A DNA stretch of 64,000 nucleotides from Paenibacillus xerothermodurans (GTDB lineage: Bacteria; Bacillota; Bacilli; Paenibacillales; NBRC-103111), in assembly GCF_002220865.2 (NCBI RefSeq), contig NZ_NHRJ02000015.1, positions 36,630-100,629 of the forward strand, in the 5' to 3' direction. Numbering within the stretch: position 1 is the first letter of the stretch; each line of letters opens with the position of its first letter. The translations under genes were made by a program, and so were the position numbers. This document shows positions 1-8,726 of the stretch, in pieces. The notes under the pieces were generated by a model. It was not told where the DNA came from. It saw only the letters and a program-made list of their open reading frames with translations, and made no database searches.

Positions 1-1
1 C

Positions 2-97
2 GGCCAATCGCCGAGCTATGTCGCGGTGCCACAAGGGCCCGCTGCTGCCATGCTCGGGGGGCAGAAGGTTTACCGCCGCGCACCACCTTATAATTGA
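2..97 (+). CDS. C-terminal end of an unidentified protein (cut by window start)
   Basis: Reading from base 2 gives 31 codons without a stop and ends at TGA 95-97, followed within 20 bases by a terminator-like hairpin. That placement is the main support for a real gene end. The tail is rich in Gly, Pro, Ala and Tyr and ends in YRRAPPYN, a composition that resembles the C-terminus of the repeat protein that follows. A surface or coat protein is possible, but no domain can be assigned from this fragment. The overlapping open frame that starts at 18 is judged to be spurious because it runs through the hairpin. Confidence 0.45.
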   Translation, partial: GQSPSYVAVPQGPAAAMLGGQKVYRRAPPYN

Positions 98-115
98 ATT
101 TGGTTTACGCTGGAA

Positions 116-175
116 GAGCCTGTCACCAGAGCCGGACGCATTGCATGAGCGGTTATGGTGTGACGGGCTCTTTTT
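116..175 (+). terminator. Rho-independent terminator after the partial gene
   Basis: An 11-bp stem pairs 116-126 (gagcctgtcac) with 160-170 (gtgacgggctc), with one G-T pair, and is followed directly by TTTTT. The loop is long (33 nt). Confidence 0.65.
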
Positions 176-468
176 GTATTTGTTAAGCTGCGTGAGATAT
201 ATCGAGAATTAAAACGGTAAAAGAGTCACCACCTGCGTGTTGGTTGCCAGCCTTTTTTTTGTACTAGGGGATCGATGTTTAATTTTTTCGGATGAAATTC
301 CGCCAGAAGGTAATGTTATTAAAGGGAGATTTACAGCAAACTGCCCTTTGCTTAAAATTTCCAATTATATATTTTCATAAAAACAAGAGAAAATACTGAC
401 AATAATAATGGCTTCTAACGGATGAGGAAAAAATTCTCCTAGAAGCACTAAAAAAAGGAGGGAAGACC

Positions 469-2262
469 ATGAGCATGAGCTATCCACAGCCTCCTCCGCG
501 AACAATGGGAGACGGTGCGAATACTTACGGCAGGGGCGGCAGCGCGGGACTATACCGCGGCTATCAGCCAATCGGCCTGGTGCCATCGGTGTACCAACGA
601 TTCCGCCAAGGTAGCTCGTTTTACGGTCAGGGAAACATGGGCCAAACGGGTGCACGAGCCGTTGACGGAGCTACCATGGACGGGAGGATGATGGGCGCAG
701 GGGCAGGAAGTGGACTAGCGAGATTCGGTACGGGTGCAATGAACGGAATGACGGCTGGCGGCACATATGGTGGTGCCATGGGCGCCACTGCGATCAATGG
801 ATCAATAGCTGGACAAACATACAGAGGAGGAATAAATGCAATGGCAATGGACGGAAATATGGCACGCGCATATGCTGGAGCAATGGGCACCGGCATGGGT
901 ATTGGAATGGATGGCGGCATGGCCGGCGGAGCAATGGGCGCTGGCATGATGGATGGCGGCATGGCTGGCGGAGCAATGGGCGCTGGCATGATGGATGGCG
1001 GCATGGCCGGCGGAGCAATGGGAGCTGGCATGATGGATGGTGGCATGGCCGGCGGAGCAATGGGAGCTGGCATGATGGATGGCGGCATGGCTGGAGGAGC
1101 AATGGGCGCTGGCATGATGGATGGCGGCATGGCTGGCGGAGCAATGGGCGCTGGTATGATGGATGGCGGCATGGGCTATGGCGGTTACGGCCGTGCAGGT
1201 GCTATGGGTGGCGGCGCGATGGGCGCAGGTGCCATCGGAGCAGGTGGAGTTGGAGCAGCTGGCATGGGCGGCGCAGGATTTATTGGTGCCGGTATGTACA
1301 ACAACTTCAATGGTGCTATCCGCACAAGCTTGTTCGGCGGGGAGACCAGAAACTCCAACACAGGTGACCTGGAAGGCGGACAATACTGGCGCATTGGACC
1401 TACTCTTCCATACCATATGCCTAACTACCGTGGTAACCGTCTTGGACATGACCAAGACTTGCGTGGAGACTCCACTCGTCCCGCACAACGTGGCGGCAGC
1501 GCGTTCTTTGGCCGCGAAGGTTTCGTTGGCGGCGTGAACCCTGAAGCACAAGAAGACGGAGCACCTTACGCTGCACCTCCTAGCCGGGCTCGCGGTATCG
1601 CAAGCGGACTGCGCAGAATGGATGGCATGGGCGGAGGAATGGCTACCGGCCTAATGGGTAACGGTGCCACTGCTGTCGGCGCAGACATGATGCGCACAGC
1701 TCAAGCAGGCGCTGCTCTGCTGGACGGAGGCATGGGCGCAGGAATGGCTGGCGGAGCTATGGGCGGCGGAATGGCCGGCGGAGCTATGGGCGGCGGAATG
1801 GCTGGCGGAGCTATGGGCGGCGGAATGGCCGGCGGAGCTATGCGCGGCGGCATGGGCATGATGGATGGTGGAATGGCTGGCGGAGCTATGGGAGCAGGCG
1901 CAATGGGCGGCGCTGCCATGGGCGGAATGGCTGGCGGAGCAGGCGGAATGAACCGCGCAGTTCCTGGCGGAGCATACGGTACCGGCTACTTCGCAATGGA
2001 CGGCGGCATGGACCGCAGAGCCATGGGAGCTCCTCCTATGGATGGCGGCATGGGCGCTGGCATGGCCGGTGGCGGCATGGCCGGTGGCGGAATGGCTGGC
2101 GGAGCAATGGGAGCAGGCGCAATGGGCGGCGCTGCCATGGGCGGAATGGCTGGCGGAGGAATGGGAATGGCTGGCGGACAACAGTACGGCACCGCGGCTG
2201 GATTGAACCCACAATTCCAAATCGTTCCATACCGCAGCTTCATGCCCGATGGCTACTTCTGA
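469..2262 (+). CDS. Gly/Met/Ala-rich tandem-repeat protein, putative spore-surface structural protein
   Basis: This 597-residue protein starts at an ATG with a strong AAAGGAGGG site. Residues 1-60 are non-repetitive and rich in Pro, Gly and Tyr. A low-complexity core then contains six copies of a 14-residue unit (MAGGAMGAGMMDGG). A semi-unique middle follows (about residues 275-400), then a second array of nine-residue units (MAGGAMGGG) and looser Gly-Met repeats. The tail is unique and ends in FMPDGYF. No signal peptide, membrane segment or cysteine-rich region is visible. Methionine recurs every three to five residues, which is unusual for structural Gly-rich proteins. The gene is monocistronic and ends at a clear terminator. 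A spore coat or exosporium role is inferred from composition and from the many spore-type genes nearby; no family is recognised. Confidence 0.8.
   Translation: MSMSYPQPPPRTMGDGANTYGRGGSAGLYRGYQPIGLVPSVYQRFRQGSSFYGQGNMGQTGARAVDGATMDGRMMGAGAGSGLARFGTGAMNGMTAGGTYGGAMGATAINGSIAGQTYRGGINAMAMDGNMARAYAGAMGTGMGIGMDGGMAGGAMGAGMMDGGMAGGAMGAGMMDGGMAGGAMGAGMMDGGMAGGAMGAGMMDGGMAGGAMGAGMMDGGMAGGAMGAGMMDGGMGYGGYGRAGAMGGGAMGAGAIGAGGVGAAGMGGAGFIGAGMYNNFNGAIRTSLFGGETRNSNTGDLEGGQYWRIGPTLPYHMPNYRGNRLGHDQDLRGDSTRPAQRGGSAFFGREGFVGGVNPEAQEDGAPYAAPPSRARGIASGLRRMDGMGGGMATGLMGNGATAVGADMMRTAQAGAALLDGGMGAGMAGGAMGGGMAGGAMGGGMAGGAMGGGMAGGAMRGGMGMMDGGMAGGAMGAGAMGGAAMGGMAGGAGGMNRAVPGGAYGTGYFAMDGGMDRRAMGAPPMDGGMGAGMAGGGMAGGGMAGGAMGAGAMGGAAMGGMAGGGMGMAGGQQYGTAAGLNPQFQIVPYRSFMPDGYF
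919..1170 (+). repeat. Six tandem 42-bp repeats inside the Gly/Met-rich gene
   Basis: Units begin at 919, 961, 1003, 1045, 1087 and 1129, each starting atggc(t/c)gg. They differ only at a few mostly silent positions. The array is in frame and encodes 14 residues per unit, so copy number can change by slippage without breaking the gene. Confidence 0.95.
1744..1851 (+). repeat. Four tandem 27-bp repeats inside the Gly/Met-rich gene
   Basis: Units begin at 1744, 1771, 1798 and 1825 and encode nine residues each (MAGGAMGGG, with the last unit carrying Arg in place of one Gly). The array is in frame and nearly identical at the DNA level. Confidence 0.9.
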
Positions 2263-2300
2263 GTCACAAGTTATCCGGGGTTCAATTCGGATAAAGCTGC

Positions 2301-2336
2301 CAGCGGGCTGACTATATATCAGCCCGCTGCTTTTTT
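2301..2336 (+). terminator. Rho-independent terminator of the repeat-protein gene
   Basis: A perfect stem pairs 2302-2310 (agcgggctg) with 2320-2328 (cagcccgct) around an AT loop and is followed by TTTTTT at 2331-2336. It lies 40 bases after the stop codon. Confidence 0.9.
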
Positions 2337-2431
2337 ATGGGCAACGCCATAGTAGGAATCTTCACTCCCGCTTTGCTGCCCCAACCTGACTTGCAGAAAA
2401 AAAATTGAGGTTGAAAGCTTTTAACACCGGG

Positions 2432-2615
2432 GAATTTCGCGACGCGCTGCAGACAAGAAAGCACAGGGGACGTGCACCAACAAGCGCGGAACCATGCGTA
2501 CAATGAAGCCGGTATATCCGCTGTGCCGACGCTTACCATAGGTCAGCAAGTGGTAAAAGGCATCCAGAGTGCACAGACGTTGGAGAAGATCATTCAACAG
2601 CAATCGAACAAATAG
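2432..2615 (+). pseudogene. Remnant of a DsbA/FrnE-like thioredoxin-fold oxidoreductase (C-terminal part)
   Basis: The frame 2475-2615 encodes the typical end of a DsbA-family (FrnE-like) protein: an alanine-rich helix, then AGISAVPTLTIGQQVVKG with the cis-proline VPT motif, then a final helix ending in EKIIQQQSNK. Immediately upstream, another frame (2432-2475) gives EFRDALQTRKH, which fits the preceding helix of the same family, so a frameshift lies near 2470. No start codon, no CxxC active-site region and no Shine-Dalgarno site are present upstream, where the repeat-gene terminator occurs. This is best read as the decayed 3' third of a gene. The family assignment rests on motif recognition and is moderately certain. 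Confidence 0.5.
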
Positions 2616-2757
2616 AGCAGTGCGGACGAAACGATCGAAGCGGGGTCTGCGGAATAGACGGCCGCTGGCTGATCAGGCGTTAGCAGTATCATGGTGGAGC
2701 ACAAGCTGCCCAATTAATCTGTATGGTTTAATACAATAACAAATCGTCTCACCTGTG

Positions 2758-2785
2758 AGTACTATGCGAAGATAGTACTTTTTTT
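2758..2785 (+). terminator. Rho-independent terminator
   Basis: A perfect 8-bp stem pairs agtactat (2758-2765) with atagtact (2772-2779) around the loop gcgaag and is followed by a run of T to 2785. It lies between the DsbA-like relic and the DUF2339 gene and insulates the latter. Confidence 0.8.
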
Positions 2786-2844
2786 GCTGTATGCCTGCGA
2801 ATAAAATGGAATTATTAACCAACAATGTCAGTGGAGGGCGACAG

Positions 2845-5415
2845 ATGAACGATTTCAGGGATCGGCTGTTATTCATCCGGGATAATCAGAACCGTTTGAT
2901 GAAGGAGTATGAAGCGTTAATCGATGCGTACGAGTCCAATGACATCATCCATGACAATGTGAAGCTCCGACAGCAGTACGAGGATTACAAATTCCGTTGG
3001 ACCGAGCTGCAGGCCAAATATAAACAGAAGGAAGAAGAGAATGTCAAGCTGCGCGCGTCGCTGATGGAACGAATGCTCGACGAAAAGTTGAGCATCCTCG
3101 CTGCATCACATGAAAAACTGGACACGTATTTCGCCGCACAGTCGGCAGCTCATTCCAATCGGCTTCACACATTCGAGCAGCAGGCAACACATGACATCGA
3201 CCATCTCTTCCGTGAAGCCTCCAGCCGGTTGAACGGGCAGCAGACAGAGATTATACAGAAATTAGAACAACTTTCGGCCGACTTGAATCAGAAAATTGCT
3301 GCACACCGTAAGCGTATGGCGGAAGAAGAGATGCGGGTGCAAGCCAGGGTGGGGCATGGACTACAGAGCCTTGCTGCTGAAGGCATAAGTGAGGAGACGG
3401 CCGAGCGCCGCATAAAACAAAATCAAATCGAGATGAAAATCGGATTGAATTGGATAAACAAGCTTGGCATACTGCTCATCGTTATAGGTGTGGGTGCCGC
3501 ATTCAAGTATTCCTACTCGACTTGGTTTAGCGGACATATGAAAGGATTGGCCTTTTTTCTGCTGGCGGCGCTGATGCTTGCGGGAGGAGAGTGGTTTTTT
3601 CACAAAAATAGACAGACCTTTGCACTAGGTTTACTTGGCGGCGGAATCTCCGTATTCTACGGGTCCATTTTTTACAGCTATTTTTTGCTTGATATCATCA
3701 ACATATATGTCAGCTTCGCGCTGTCGGTAATCGTCACGGCAGGGGCAGTCCTGTTATCGCTCCGATACCGTTCTCGGACAATTTGCTCATTAGGTCTGGT
3801 CGGAGGATATTTTCCGTTTTTTTCATATGTGGGCACATTTGGGCTCGATGGCAGTGCCGTCTACGCCGCGATGGGATATCTCTTCCTGCTTAATCTGCTC
3901 ATCTTACTTGTTTCTCTGAGGCAGCGTTGGGTGGTCGTGAACTATATCAGCTTTCTGTTCCATGCCCCTTCGATGGTAGCGCTCGTGCTGCTGGCACATA
4001 GTGAAGCGGCAGGTATGTTGTATTCGGCGCTCATATTCGTCATGTATCTTGGTATCACCTTGTACTATCCGATGAAGCACCAAACCAGGCTGTCCGGCTG
4101 GGATGTGACATTACTTGCACTAAGCACGGCGACCAGCTGTGGAATGCTGCATGTGTTGTTTGGGAAAGCCGGATTGGAGGACTTTAGGGGATTGCTGGCG
4201 CTGATTTTTTGTATGGTGTATTTCGGCCTCGGCAGAGCTGCGCAAAGAGTGATACCGCAGGAAAAGCCGACACGGGTGCTGTTTTACGCTACTTCGCTGA
4301 CGTTTGCCGTTCTCATGATACCGTTCCAATTTAGCAGCAGTTGGCTGTCGACGGGATGGCTGGTGGAGGGCGTGTTGTTGATCATTTATGGCGGTTTGTA
4401 CCGGTACAAACAATTGGAGCGGGGCGGATGGGGTATTTTGCTGCTGTGCTTATTGGCGTTTTACTTGTGGGACATCCCGACGGAATTGCTGCGTTATTAT
4501 GACAACGTTAATTTTAATGTAAAATTCAGCTCGATCGTTTTAGGTACACTCGGCGTTTCCGTGTTTTATGCTCTCAGAGCAAAGCAAACTGCTGAATCAC
4601 ACACAGTCACGGCGGCATCCAACAGCTTGACGGAGCTTCGGGTAATTACCGTGTTCAAGTATTTCTCTGTGGTCAATGCATGGTTTTACCTCCTATATGA
4701 GGGCGGACGGCTGTACAATGCAGCGGTGCCGGTCGGGTTTTCGCACTATGACTTCTACGAACGGTTGTACATGGCATTCGTCTCGATCGCTCTCGCATAC
4801 ACGCTGAGCAAAACCAGAGTGCTGTACGACCGTGTGGTGAAGTATTACTGTGCTTTTCTGTATGCGATGAGTTACTTGATATGCCAGTACATGACTTTGA
4901 ATATTCCCACGCTCGAACCTCGTTACTCGTACAACACAGCGGCAAATTATATCGCGCTTGCCTTGCTTCTCGGCTTCAATGTATACGTGTGTTTCAGCGG
5001 GCGCCGGCTGCTGATGGCTTTCCTGCGTCGGCACCGCCAGAGCTTGGAGATGTATCCAATCCTCATGGGAGTTTACTTATTCGCTATAGTAACTGTGTTT
5101 ATTGATGTGCAATTACGTATGGGCGCAATGAAGCTGCTTTTCAGCTTGACCTATTTGTTCCTGGCAATTGGTTATATCATGTATGGCTTCCGGAAGCATT
5201 ACATCTACATTCGGCGGTTGGGCCTTGCGATTACGCTGTTCGCTACAGGCAAACTTTTCTTGTATGATCTGAGTTACTTGTCCACCAGCAGCAAGATTAT
5301 GGCCTACTTCTGCTTCGGACTGGTGCTGCTCGGGATTTCATTTGTATATCAAAAAGTATCGGCCAGACTGGACGAAACCCACGATACACAAAGAAAAACG
5401 GACGCCAAAGGCTAA
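2845..5415 (+). CDS. DUF2339-family large membrane protein
   Basis: The protein has 856 residues from the ATG at 2845, chosen because GTGGAGGG lies seven bases upstream; an in-frame ATG at 2791 has no ribosome site. Residues 1-190 are charged and predicted coiled coil (Glu/Lys/Gln-rich heptads). A conserved block follows (IGLNWINKLGILLIVIGVGA) that matches the entry into the membrane domain of DUF2339/COG5373 proteins. The rest is about twenty hydrophobic helices separated by short loops. The family is widespread in bacteria, of unknown function, and probably acts at the cytoplasmic membrane with its coiled coil in the cytosol. The gene stands alone, with a terminator before it. Confidence 0.85.
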   Translation: MNDFRDRLLFIRDNQNRLMKEYEALIDAYESNDIIHDNVKLRQQYEDYKFRWTELQAKYKQKEEENVKLRASLMERMLDEKLSILAASHEKLDTYFAAQSAAHSNRLHTFEQQATHDIDHLFREASSRLNGQQTEIIQKLEQLSADLNQKIAAHRKRMAEEEMRVQARVGHGLQSLAAEGISEETAERRIKQNQIEMKIGLNWINKLGILLIVIGVGAAFKYSYSTWFSGHMKGLAFFLLAALMLAGGEWFFHKNRQTFALGLLGGGISVFYGSIFYSYFLLDIINIYVSFALSVIVTAGAVLLSLRYRSRTICSLGLVGGYFPFFSYVGTFGLDGSAVYAAMGYLFLLNLLILLVSLRQRWVVVNYISFLFHAPSMVALVLLAHSEAAGMLYSALIFVMYLGITLYYPMKHQTRLSGWDVTLLALSTATSCGMLHVLFGKAGLEDFRGLLALIFCMVYFGLGRAAQRVIPQEKPTRVLFYATSLTFAVLMIPFQFSSSWLSTGWLVEGVLLIIYGGLYRYKQLERGGWGILLLCLLAFYLWDIPTELLRYYDNVNFNVKFSSIVLGTLGVSVFYALRAKQTAESHTVTAASNSLTELRVITVFKYFSVVNAWFYLLYEGGRLYNAAVPVGFSHYDFYERLYMAFVSIALAYTLSKTRVLYDRVVKYYCAFLYAMSYLICQYMTLNIPTLEPRYSYNTAANYIALALLLGFNVYVCFSGRRLLMAFLRRHRQSLEMYPILMGVYLFAIVTVFIDVQLRMGAMKLLFSLTYLFLAIGYIMYGFRKHYIYIRRLGLAITLFATGKLFLYDLSYLSTSSKIMAYFCFGLVLLGISFVYQKVSARLDETHDTQRKTDAKG

Positions 5416-5593
5416 CACCGCTTTGACGGTCCGAGTAGTCACAGCCCACAGCCGGCAGCCCGAAAAAACTGAGGGCCCGAGTAGGCCGCAGCCGACAGCT
5501 CACAGCCCGAAAACCGGTCTGCAGGCTGACACAGCGTCGCGGCGCCATGCAGCCGCGCGGGGCGGCGTACTAGCCAGACCAAGTCATTTAGGA

Positions 5594-5635
5594 GCGGGGT
5601 TCACGGCGACAATCTGCCGTCCCGCCCCCTTTTTC
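5594..5635 (+). terminator. Probable terminator
   Basis: Two stacked stems (gcggg 5594-5598 with cccgc 5621-5625, and acggc 5603-5607 with gccgt 5616-5620) precede a C-rich then T5 tract. It lies about 180 bases after the DUF2339 gene. The intervening 5416-5593 holds an imperfect direct repeat of cagcccgaaaa and no gene. Confidence 0.55.
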
Positions 5636-5646
5636 AGTGGCCGGTG

Positions 5647-5766
5647 TTAAATGAAGCCCGCCCACTCTACGTGAACGTAATCTCCATCCTCATCTACGTC
5701 GGGCGCTAACTCCTCCGCCTCATCTAGTTCAATATCCTCCGGGAAATCGCTAGGCTCTAGTGTCAC
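5647..5766 (-). CDS. Very small acidic protein (39 residues)
   Basis: Starting at the GTG at 5766 with AGGAGGG seven bases upstream, the frame encodes a 39-residue protein with about 14 Asp/Glu and only one or two basic residues, ending in HVEWAGFI. An in-frame ATG at 5802 would add 12 residues but has a weaker ribosome site. No family is recognised. Small acidic proteins of this kind are common around spore-coat genes in Bacillales. The excellent Shine-Dalgarno site is the main support. Function unknown. Confidence 0.55.
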   Translation of the reverse strand: MTLEPSDFPEDIELDEAEELAPDVDEDGDYVHVEWAGFI

Positions 5767-5929
5767 TGGAATCCCTCCTGCAAAATTTAGTAGATCATCC
5801 ATAGGTTAACCCCATCCGGCATTTTTATTTATATCTGTATAAAAAACAGTTGGAGAATACATAAGGTGTGTAGTAAGATATGTGAAGTTTATTTCGATAA
5901 GCGAATTCAATAGGAAAGAAGCGTTTTGT

Positions 5930-6862
5930 ATGGTGGAAAGAATCAGTAAATTCGTAGGCGGTACGTTTTCGGTATGGGTTATCGTGTTTGCCATATTCGG
6001 ATTTTTCGCTCCGCAGCTGTTTGTCGGCTTAAAAAATCACATCTCATTGTTATTGGGCATAGTGATGTTCGGGATGGGGCTCACTCTATCGTCGGCTGAC
6101 TTTCGGGAAGTATTTCGCCGCCCTATGGATGTCGTCATCGGGGTGATCGGACATTATTTGATCATGCCGGGTCTTGCATTCGTGCTGGCAGTCGCGCTTA
6201 AGCTGCCGCCTGAAATCGCAGTCGGTGTCATTCTGGTTGGCAGCTGCCCCAGCGGTACCGCGTCCAACGTTATGACTTTTCTTGCGAAAGGCGACGTCGC
6301 GCTAGGCGTATCCATTGCGTCGGTTTCTACCTTAATCGCGCCTTTGGCGACGCCTGCAATTATTTCACTTTTGGCGGGTCAGTGGATGGACATTAACACG
6401 GAGTCGCTATTCATGGACATTATCAAAGTTGTGATCATTCCGATTTTGCTCGGCGTCATTGTGAAGGCGCTGTTCAAAAAGCAGGCGGAGGCTAGTGTCA
6501 AGGCTCTGCCTCTCGTCTCAACCGTTGCTATTGTGCTGATTGTAGCTATCGTGGTCGCGCTCAACAAGGGAAAAATTATCGAAACAGGCGCACTCATTTT
6601 TCTTGTTGTCATTTTGCATAACGGCTTAGGTTTTGTGTTGGGCTACTTCTTTGCCAAACTATTTGGCATGAACCTTGCGAAGCGAAAAGCCGTGACTCTC
6701 GAGACAGGCATGCAGAATTCCGGCCTTGGCGCGGCCTTGGCGGCTGCGCATTTTAATCCGCTCGCCGCAGTACCAAGTGCGATATTTAGTGTGTGGCACA
6801 ATATTTCAGGCTCGATCTTAGCGACATGGTTTGCGAAGCGAGAGGACGGCGCTAAGAATTGA
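5930..6862 (+). CDS. Bile acid:sodium symporter (BASS) family transporter, YocS/PanS-like
   Basis: From the ATG at 5930 (AGGAAAG upstream) the protein has 310 residues and about ten membrane helices in two inverted repeats. The family signatures are visible: GMGLTLSSADF near residue 55, the GSCPSGTASNVMTFLAKGD segment near 105, and ETGMQNSGLGAALA near 262, which form the crossing helices and the sodium and substrate sites. BASS members of this branch carry organic acids such as pantoate or ketopantoate, or bile acids, with sodium. The substrate here cannot be decided. An upstream start at 5882 would add 16 residues without a ribosome site. The gene is monocistronic. Confidence 0.88.
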   Translation: MVERISKFVGGTFSVWVIVFAIFGFFAPQLFVGLKNHISLLLGIVMFGMGLTLSSADFREVFRRPMDVVIGVIGHYLIMPGLAFVLAVALKLPPEIAVGVILVGSCPSGTASNVMTFLAKGDVALGVSIASVSTLIAPLATPAIISLLAGQWMDINTESLFMDIIKVVIIPILLGVIVKALFKKQAEASVKALPLVSTVAIVLIVAIVVALNKGKIIETGALIFLVVILHNGLGFVLGYFFAKLFGMNLAKRKAVTLETGMQNSGLGAALAAAHFNPLAAVPSAIFSVWHNISGSILATWFAKREDGAKN

Positions 6863-6895
6863 ATATGATGTGATACTCATCTCATCTGCGGCCAG

Positions 6896-6988
6896 GCCGC
6901 CCGTTGTTCTTATCCTTACATCAGTTGATAGTCGGAGGCATAACACCTTGCCGATGCGACAAGGGAGACGAATAACGGGCGGCTCTTT
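6896..6988 (+). terminator. Long-loop hairpin, probable terminator of the BASS gene
   Basis: gccgcccgttgttc (6896-6909) pairs with gaataacgggcggc (6970-6983), 14 bp with one G-T pair, followed by TCTTTT. The 60-nt loop is unusually long, so a folded RNA element is also possible. Confidence 0.5.
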
Positions 6989-7226
6989 TCATGTTGTGCT
7001 CGCGACCTCACTTTTGTGCGGATAGCGAATCGCCGATGGCAGCGCTTTTATTTCGTACACGCAACGTTCACAATTTGCTTATAGCTTTTTGTCGAATTGA
7101 GGCGTAAAATGACGGAGGAATAGCAAAAATTTGGCAGGGGATAAGCTACAAGTATGCCACCATTAACTTAGGCGAAAACCGCCGTGGCGGTGGCCTCGAG
7201 CGGTACACCTTCTTGGGGAGAAAAGT
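6989..7226 (+). other. Gene-free region upstream of tatCA
   Basis: No coding frame was found. It holds a perfect Spo0A-type box, TTTGTCGAA, at 7088-7096, and a perfect inverted repeat, accgcc-gt-ggcggt, at 7178-7191. Neither has a proven role. No known riboswitch was recognised here. Confidence 0.4.
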
Positions 7227-7255
7227 TTAAAGCAGAGTCTATTCAGTGGTATAAT
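7227..7255 (+). promoter_or_regulatory. Candidate SigA promoter for tatC-tatA
   Basis: TATAAT at 7250-7255 lies 17 bases after TTAAAG (7227-7232). The -10 is perfect and the -35 is poor. It lies about 85 bases upstream of tatC. Confidence 0.45.
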
Positions 7256-7340
7256 AAACATATCACTTTGACCGACACACAACATGGGTGGGAAGCTTGA
7301 ATAGCACATGGCCTTACCGTATTAAGAGGTAGGTGATAGA

Positions 7341-8069
7341 ATGCAAGAACAAAACGAATTTGTAGGCCATCTTGCTGAATTGAGAAAACGTTTGGTTTAT
7401 GTGATCGTGTGGTTTTTTATCACTTTATGCGCAGGATTATATCTGTCACCAAACATTTTGACGTTTATTAAATCCCAGCCGGCAGCAGTGAACATTGTTT
7501 GGAACGTGTTTTCATTGACAGACGGTATGTTTATTTACATGAAATGTGCTTTTGTTTTTTCAATTCTATTTACTCTGCCTCTGGCACTCTATCACATATG
7601 GGCTTTCGTCAAACCGGGATTGACGGAAAGGGAGGCGAAGGGTACATTAACCTATGTGCCCCTGTCTTTTCTGCTTTTTGTCATGGGACTGTCTTTCAGT
7701 TATTTTGTCGTGTTTCCTATGATGATCTCGTTTATGGGGAAACTGAACCAGAGCATCGGGGCCGTCGAAACGTACGGGATCGACCGCTATTTCTCCTTTA
7801 TGTTTAATGTCATTTTCCCTATGGGAATCGCTTTCGAAATGCCGGTGGTGATCTTGTTTTTAACCAAGCTCGGTTTGCTCACTCCACAGCGTCTGCGACA
7901 AGTGAGGAAATACGCATATCTGGTGCTCGTTATCGTAGGTTCTTGTATTTCACCGCCTGATTTTGTATCACATATAGCTGTTACCATTCCGCTGATTTTA
8001 TTGTTTGAGTTAAGCATCGTTGTGTCGGGCTGGCAGTTGCGCAAACGTGAGAATGCGATGAATTCATAG
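7341..8069 (+). CDS. tatC: Sec-independent protein translocase subunit TatC
   Basis: The 242-residue protein has six membrane helices and the TatC hallmarks: the N-terminal cytosolic [11 protein letters not shown], which helps to bind twin-arginine signal peptides; the [12 protein letters not shown] loop; and the [23 protein letters not shown] region. TatC recognises twin-arginine signals and recruits TatA to move folded, often cofactor-bearing proteins across the cytoplasmic membrane. The start has AGGTAGGTGATAG upstream. tatA follows 25 bases later, so the pair forms a minimal two-component Tat system as in Bacillus. The gene order here is tatC-tatA, the reverse of the usual Bacillus order. 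Confidence 0.96.
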   Translation: MQEQNEFVGHLAELRKRLVYVIVWFFITLCAGLYLSPNILTFIKSQPAAVNIVWNVFSLTDGMFIYMKCAFVFSILFTLPLALYHIWAFVKPGLTEREAKGTLTYVPLSFLLFVMGLSFSYFVVFPMMISFMGKLNQSIGAVETYGIDRYFSFMFNVIFPMGIAFEMPVVILFLTKLGLLTPQRLRQVRKYAYLVLVIVGSCISPPDFVSHIAVTIPLILLFELSIVVSGWQLRKRENAMNS

Positions 8070-8094
8070 TTCAACGATAGGAGGTGTAAACATA

Positions 8095-8292
8095 ATGTCC
8101 AACATTGGGATCCCAGGCTTGATTCTGATTTTAATCATTGCACTCGTTGTTTTCGGCCCGGCAAAACTGCCGCAGCTGGGAAGAGCCGTAGGCGACACGC
8201 TGCGTGAGTTCCGCAACTCGACCAAAGGTGTAGTGGATGACATTACGGAAGACGTAAAAGGTGAGAAGAAAGAAGATGAGCAAAAGAAGTAA
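8095..8292 (+). CDS. tatA: Sec-independent protein translocase subunit TatA
   Basis: This 65-residue protein has a single N-terminal membrane helix, then the conserved [20 protein letters not shown] hinge and amphipathic helix, then a charged tail ending in KKEDEQKK. The FGP motif is diagnostic. TatA oligomerises to form or thin the membrane at the translocation site with TatC. The ribosome site GATAGGAGGTG is very strong, consistent with the excess of TatA over TatC. No further Tat gene follows, and no terminator is evident directly downstream. Confidence 0.96.
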   Translation: MSNIGIPGLILILIIALVVFGPAKLPQLGRAVGDTLREFRNSTKGVVDDITEDVKGEKKEDEQKK

Positions 8293-8441
8293 CAGTTGAG
8301 CACCGTTGGAGGAAAAAGACCCTGTCGCGTCCATTCCATTCGTGTCTCACACAAATTTTGTCCAATTAGTCATAAACAGCGTTTTAACCTCATATATTTT
8401 GTCTAAGATTGTATTAATGACAGAAATGGGGTCCAAACCAC

Positions 8442-8618
8442 ATGTATTATTGCATCCAATGTGCGGCGATTCACGCAGCGAACGGGTCTGACAAGGAGAT
8501 TATTTTTCAAAGCGGTTTTCACTATGTCGCAGGCCAACGATATCATGCAGGCGTATGTCAGCTCGAGGTTCATGTGCCTGAGATACAGCACACCACGCAC
8601 ACGACAGCGACCGCATAA
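8442..8618 (+). CDS. Small CxxC protein of unknown function (58 residues)
   Basis: The frame encodes 58 residues that start MYYCIQCAAIHAAN and include a CxxC pair at Cys4/Cys7, a third Cys near residue 39, many His, and a Thr/His-rich tail. It ends 28 bases before a strong bidirectional terminator. The natural-looking residue composition and the placement in front of the terminator support a real gene. The Shine-Dalgarno region (TGGGG) is weak. No family is recognised. Other readings of this stretch give longer but less plausible frames. A metal-binding or redox role is only suggested by the cysteines. Confidence 0.55.
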   Translation: MYYCIQCAAIHAANGSDKEIIFQSGFHYVAGQRYHAGVCQLEVHVPEIQHTTHTTATA

Positions 8619-8645
8619 CATATGCGAGTGCACACGCCAGGCAGA

Positions 8646-8685
8646 GAAAAAACGGAGTTCGTACATCATGTACGGCTCCGTTTTT
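8646..8685. terminator. Bidirectional terminator between two convergent small genes
   Basis: aaaaacggag...gtac (8647-8664) pairs with gtac..ctccgttttt (8670-8685) with a small internal bulge. A-runs and T-runs on both sides allow it to act on both strands. It separates the genes at 8442 (+) and 8727 (-). Confidence 0.85.
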
Positions 8686-8726
8686 GCTGTCCGAGTTGAT
8701 TAATATGCCGTACCACCAGCGTTGGC

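Noticed and set aside
919..1851. Regular repeats resembling a CRISPR array
   Set aside because: Units are contiguous, in frame and coding, with no unique spacers and no cas genes.
627..2243. Long open frames on the minus strand across the Gly/Met-rich gene (Pro/Ala/Ile- or His/Ser-rich)
   Set aside because: They are reading-frame shadows of the repetitive plus-strand gene; they lack ribosome sites and have repeat-driven composition.
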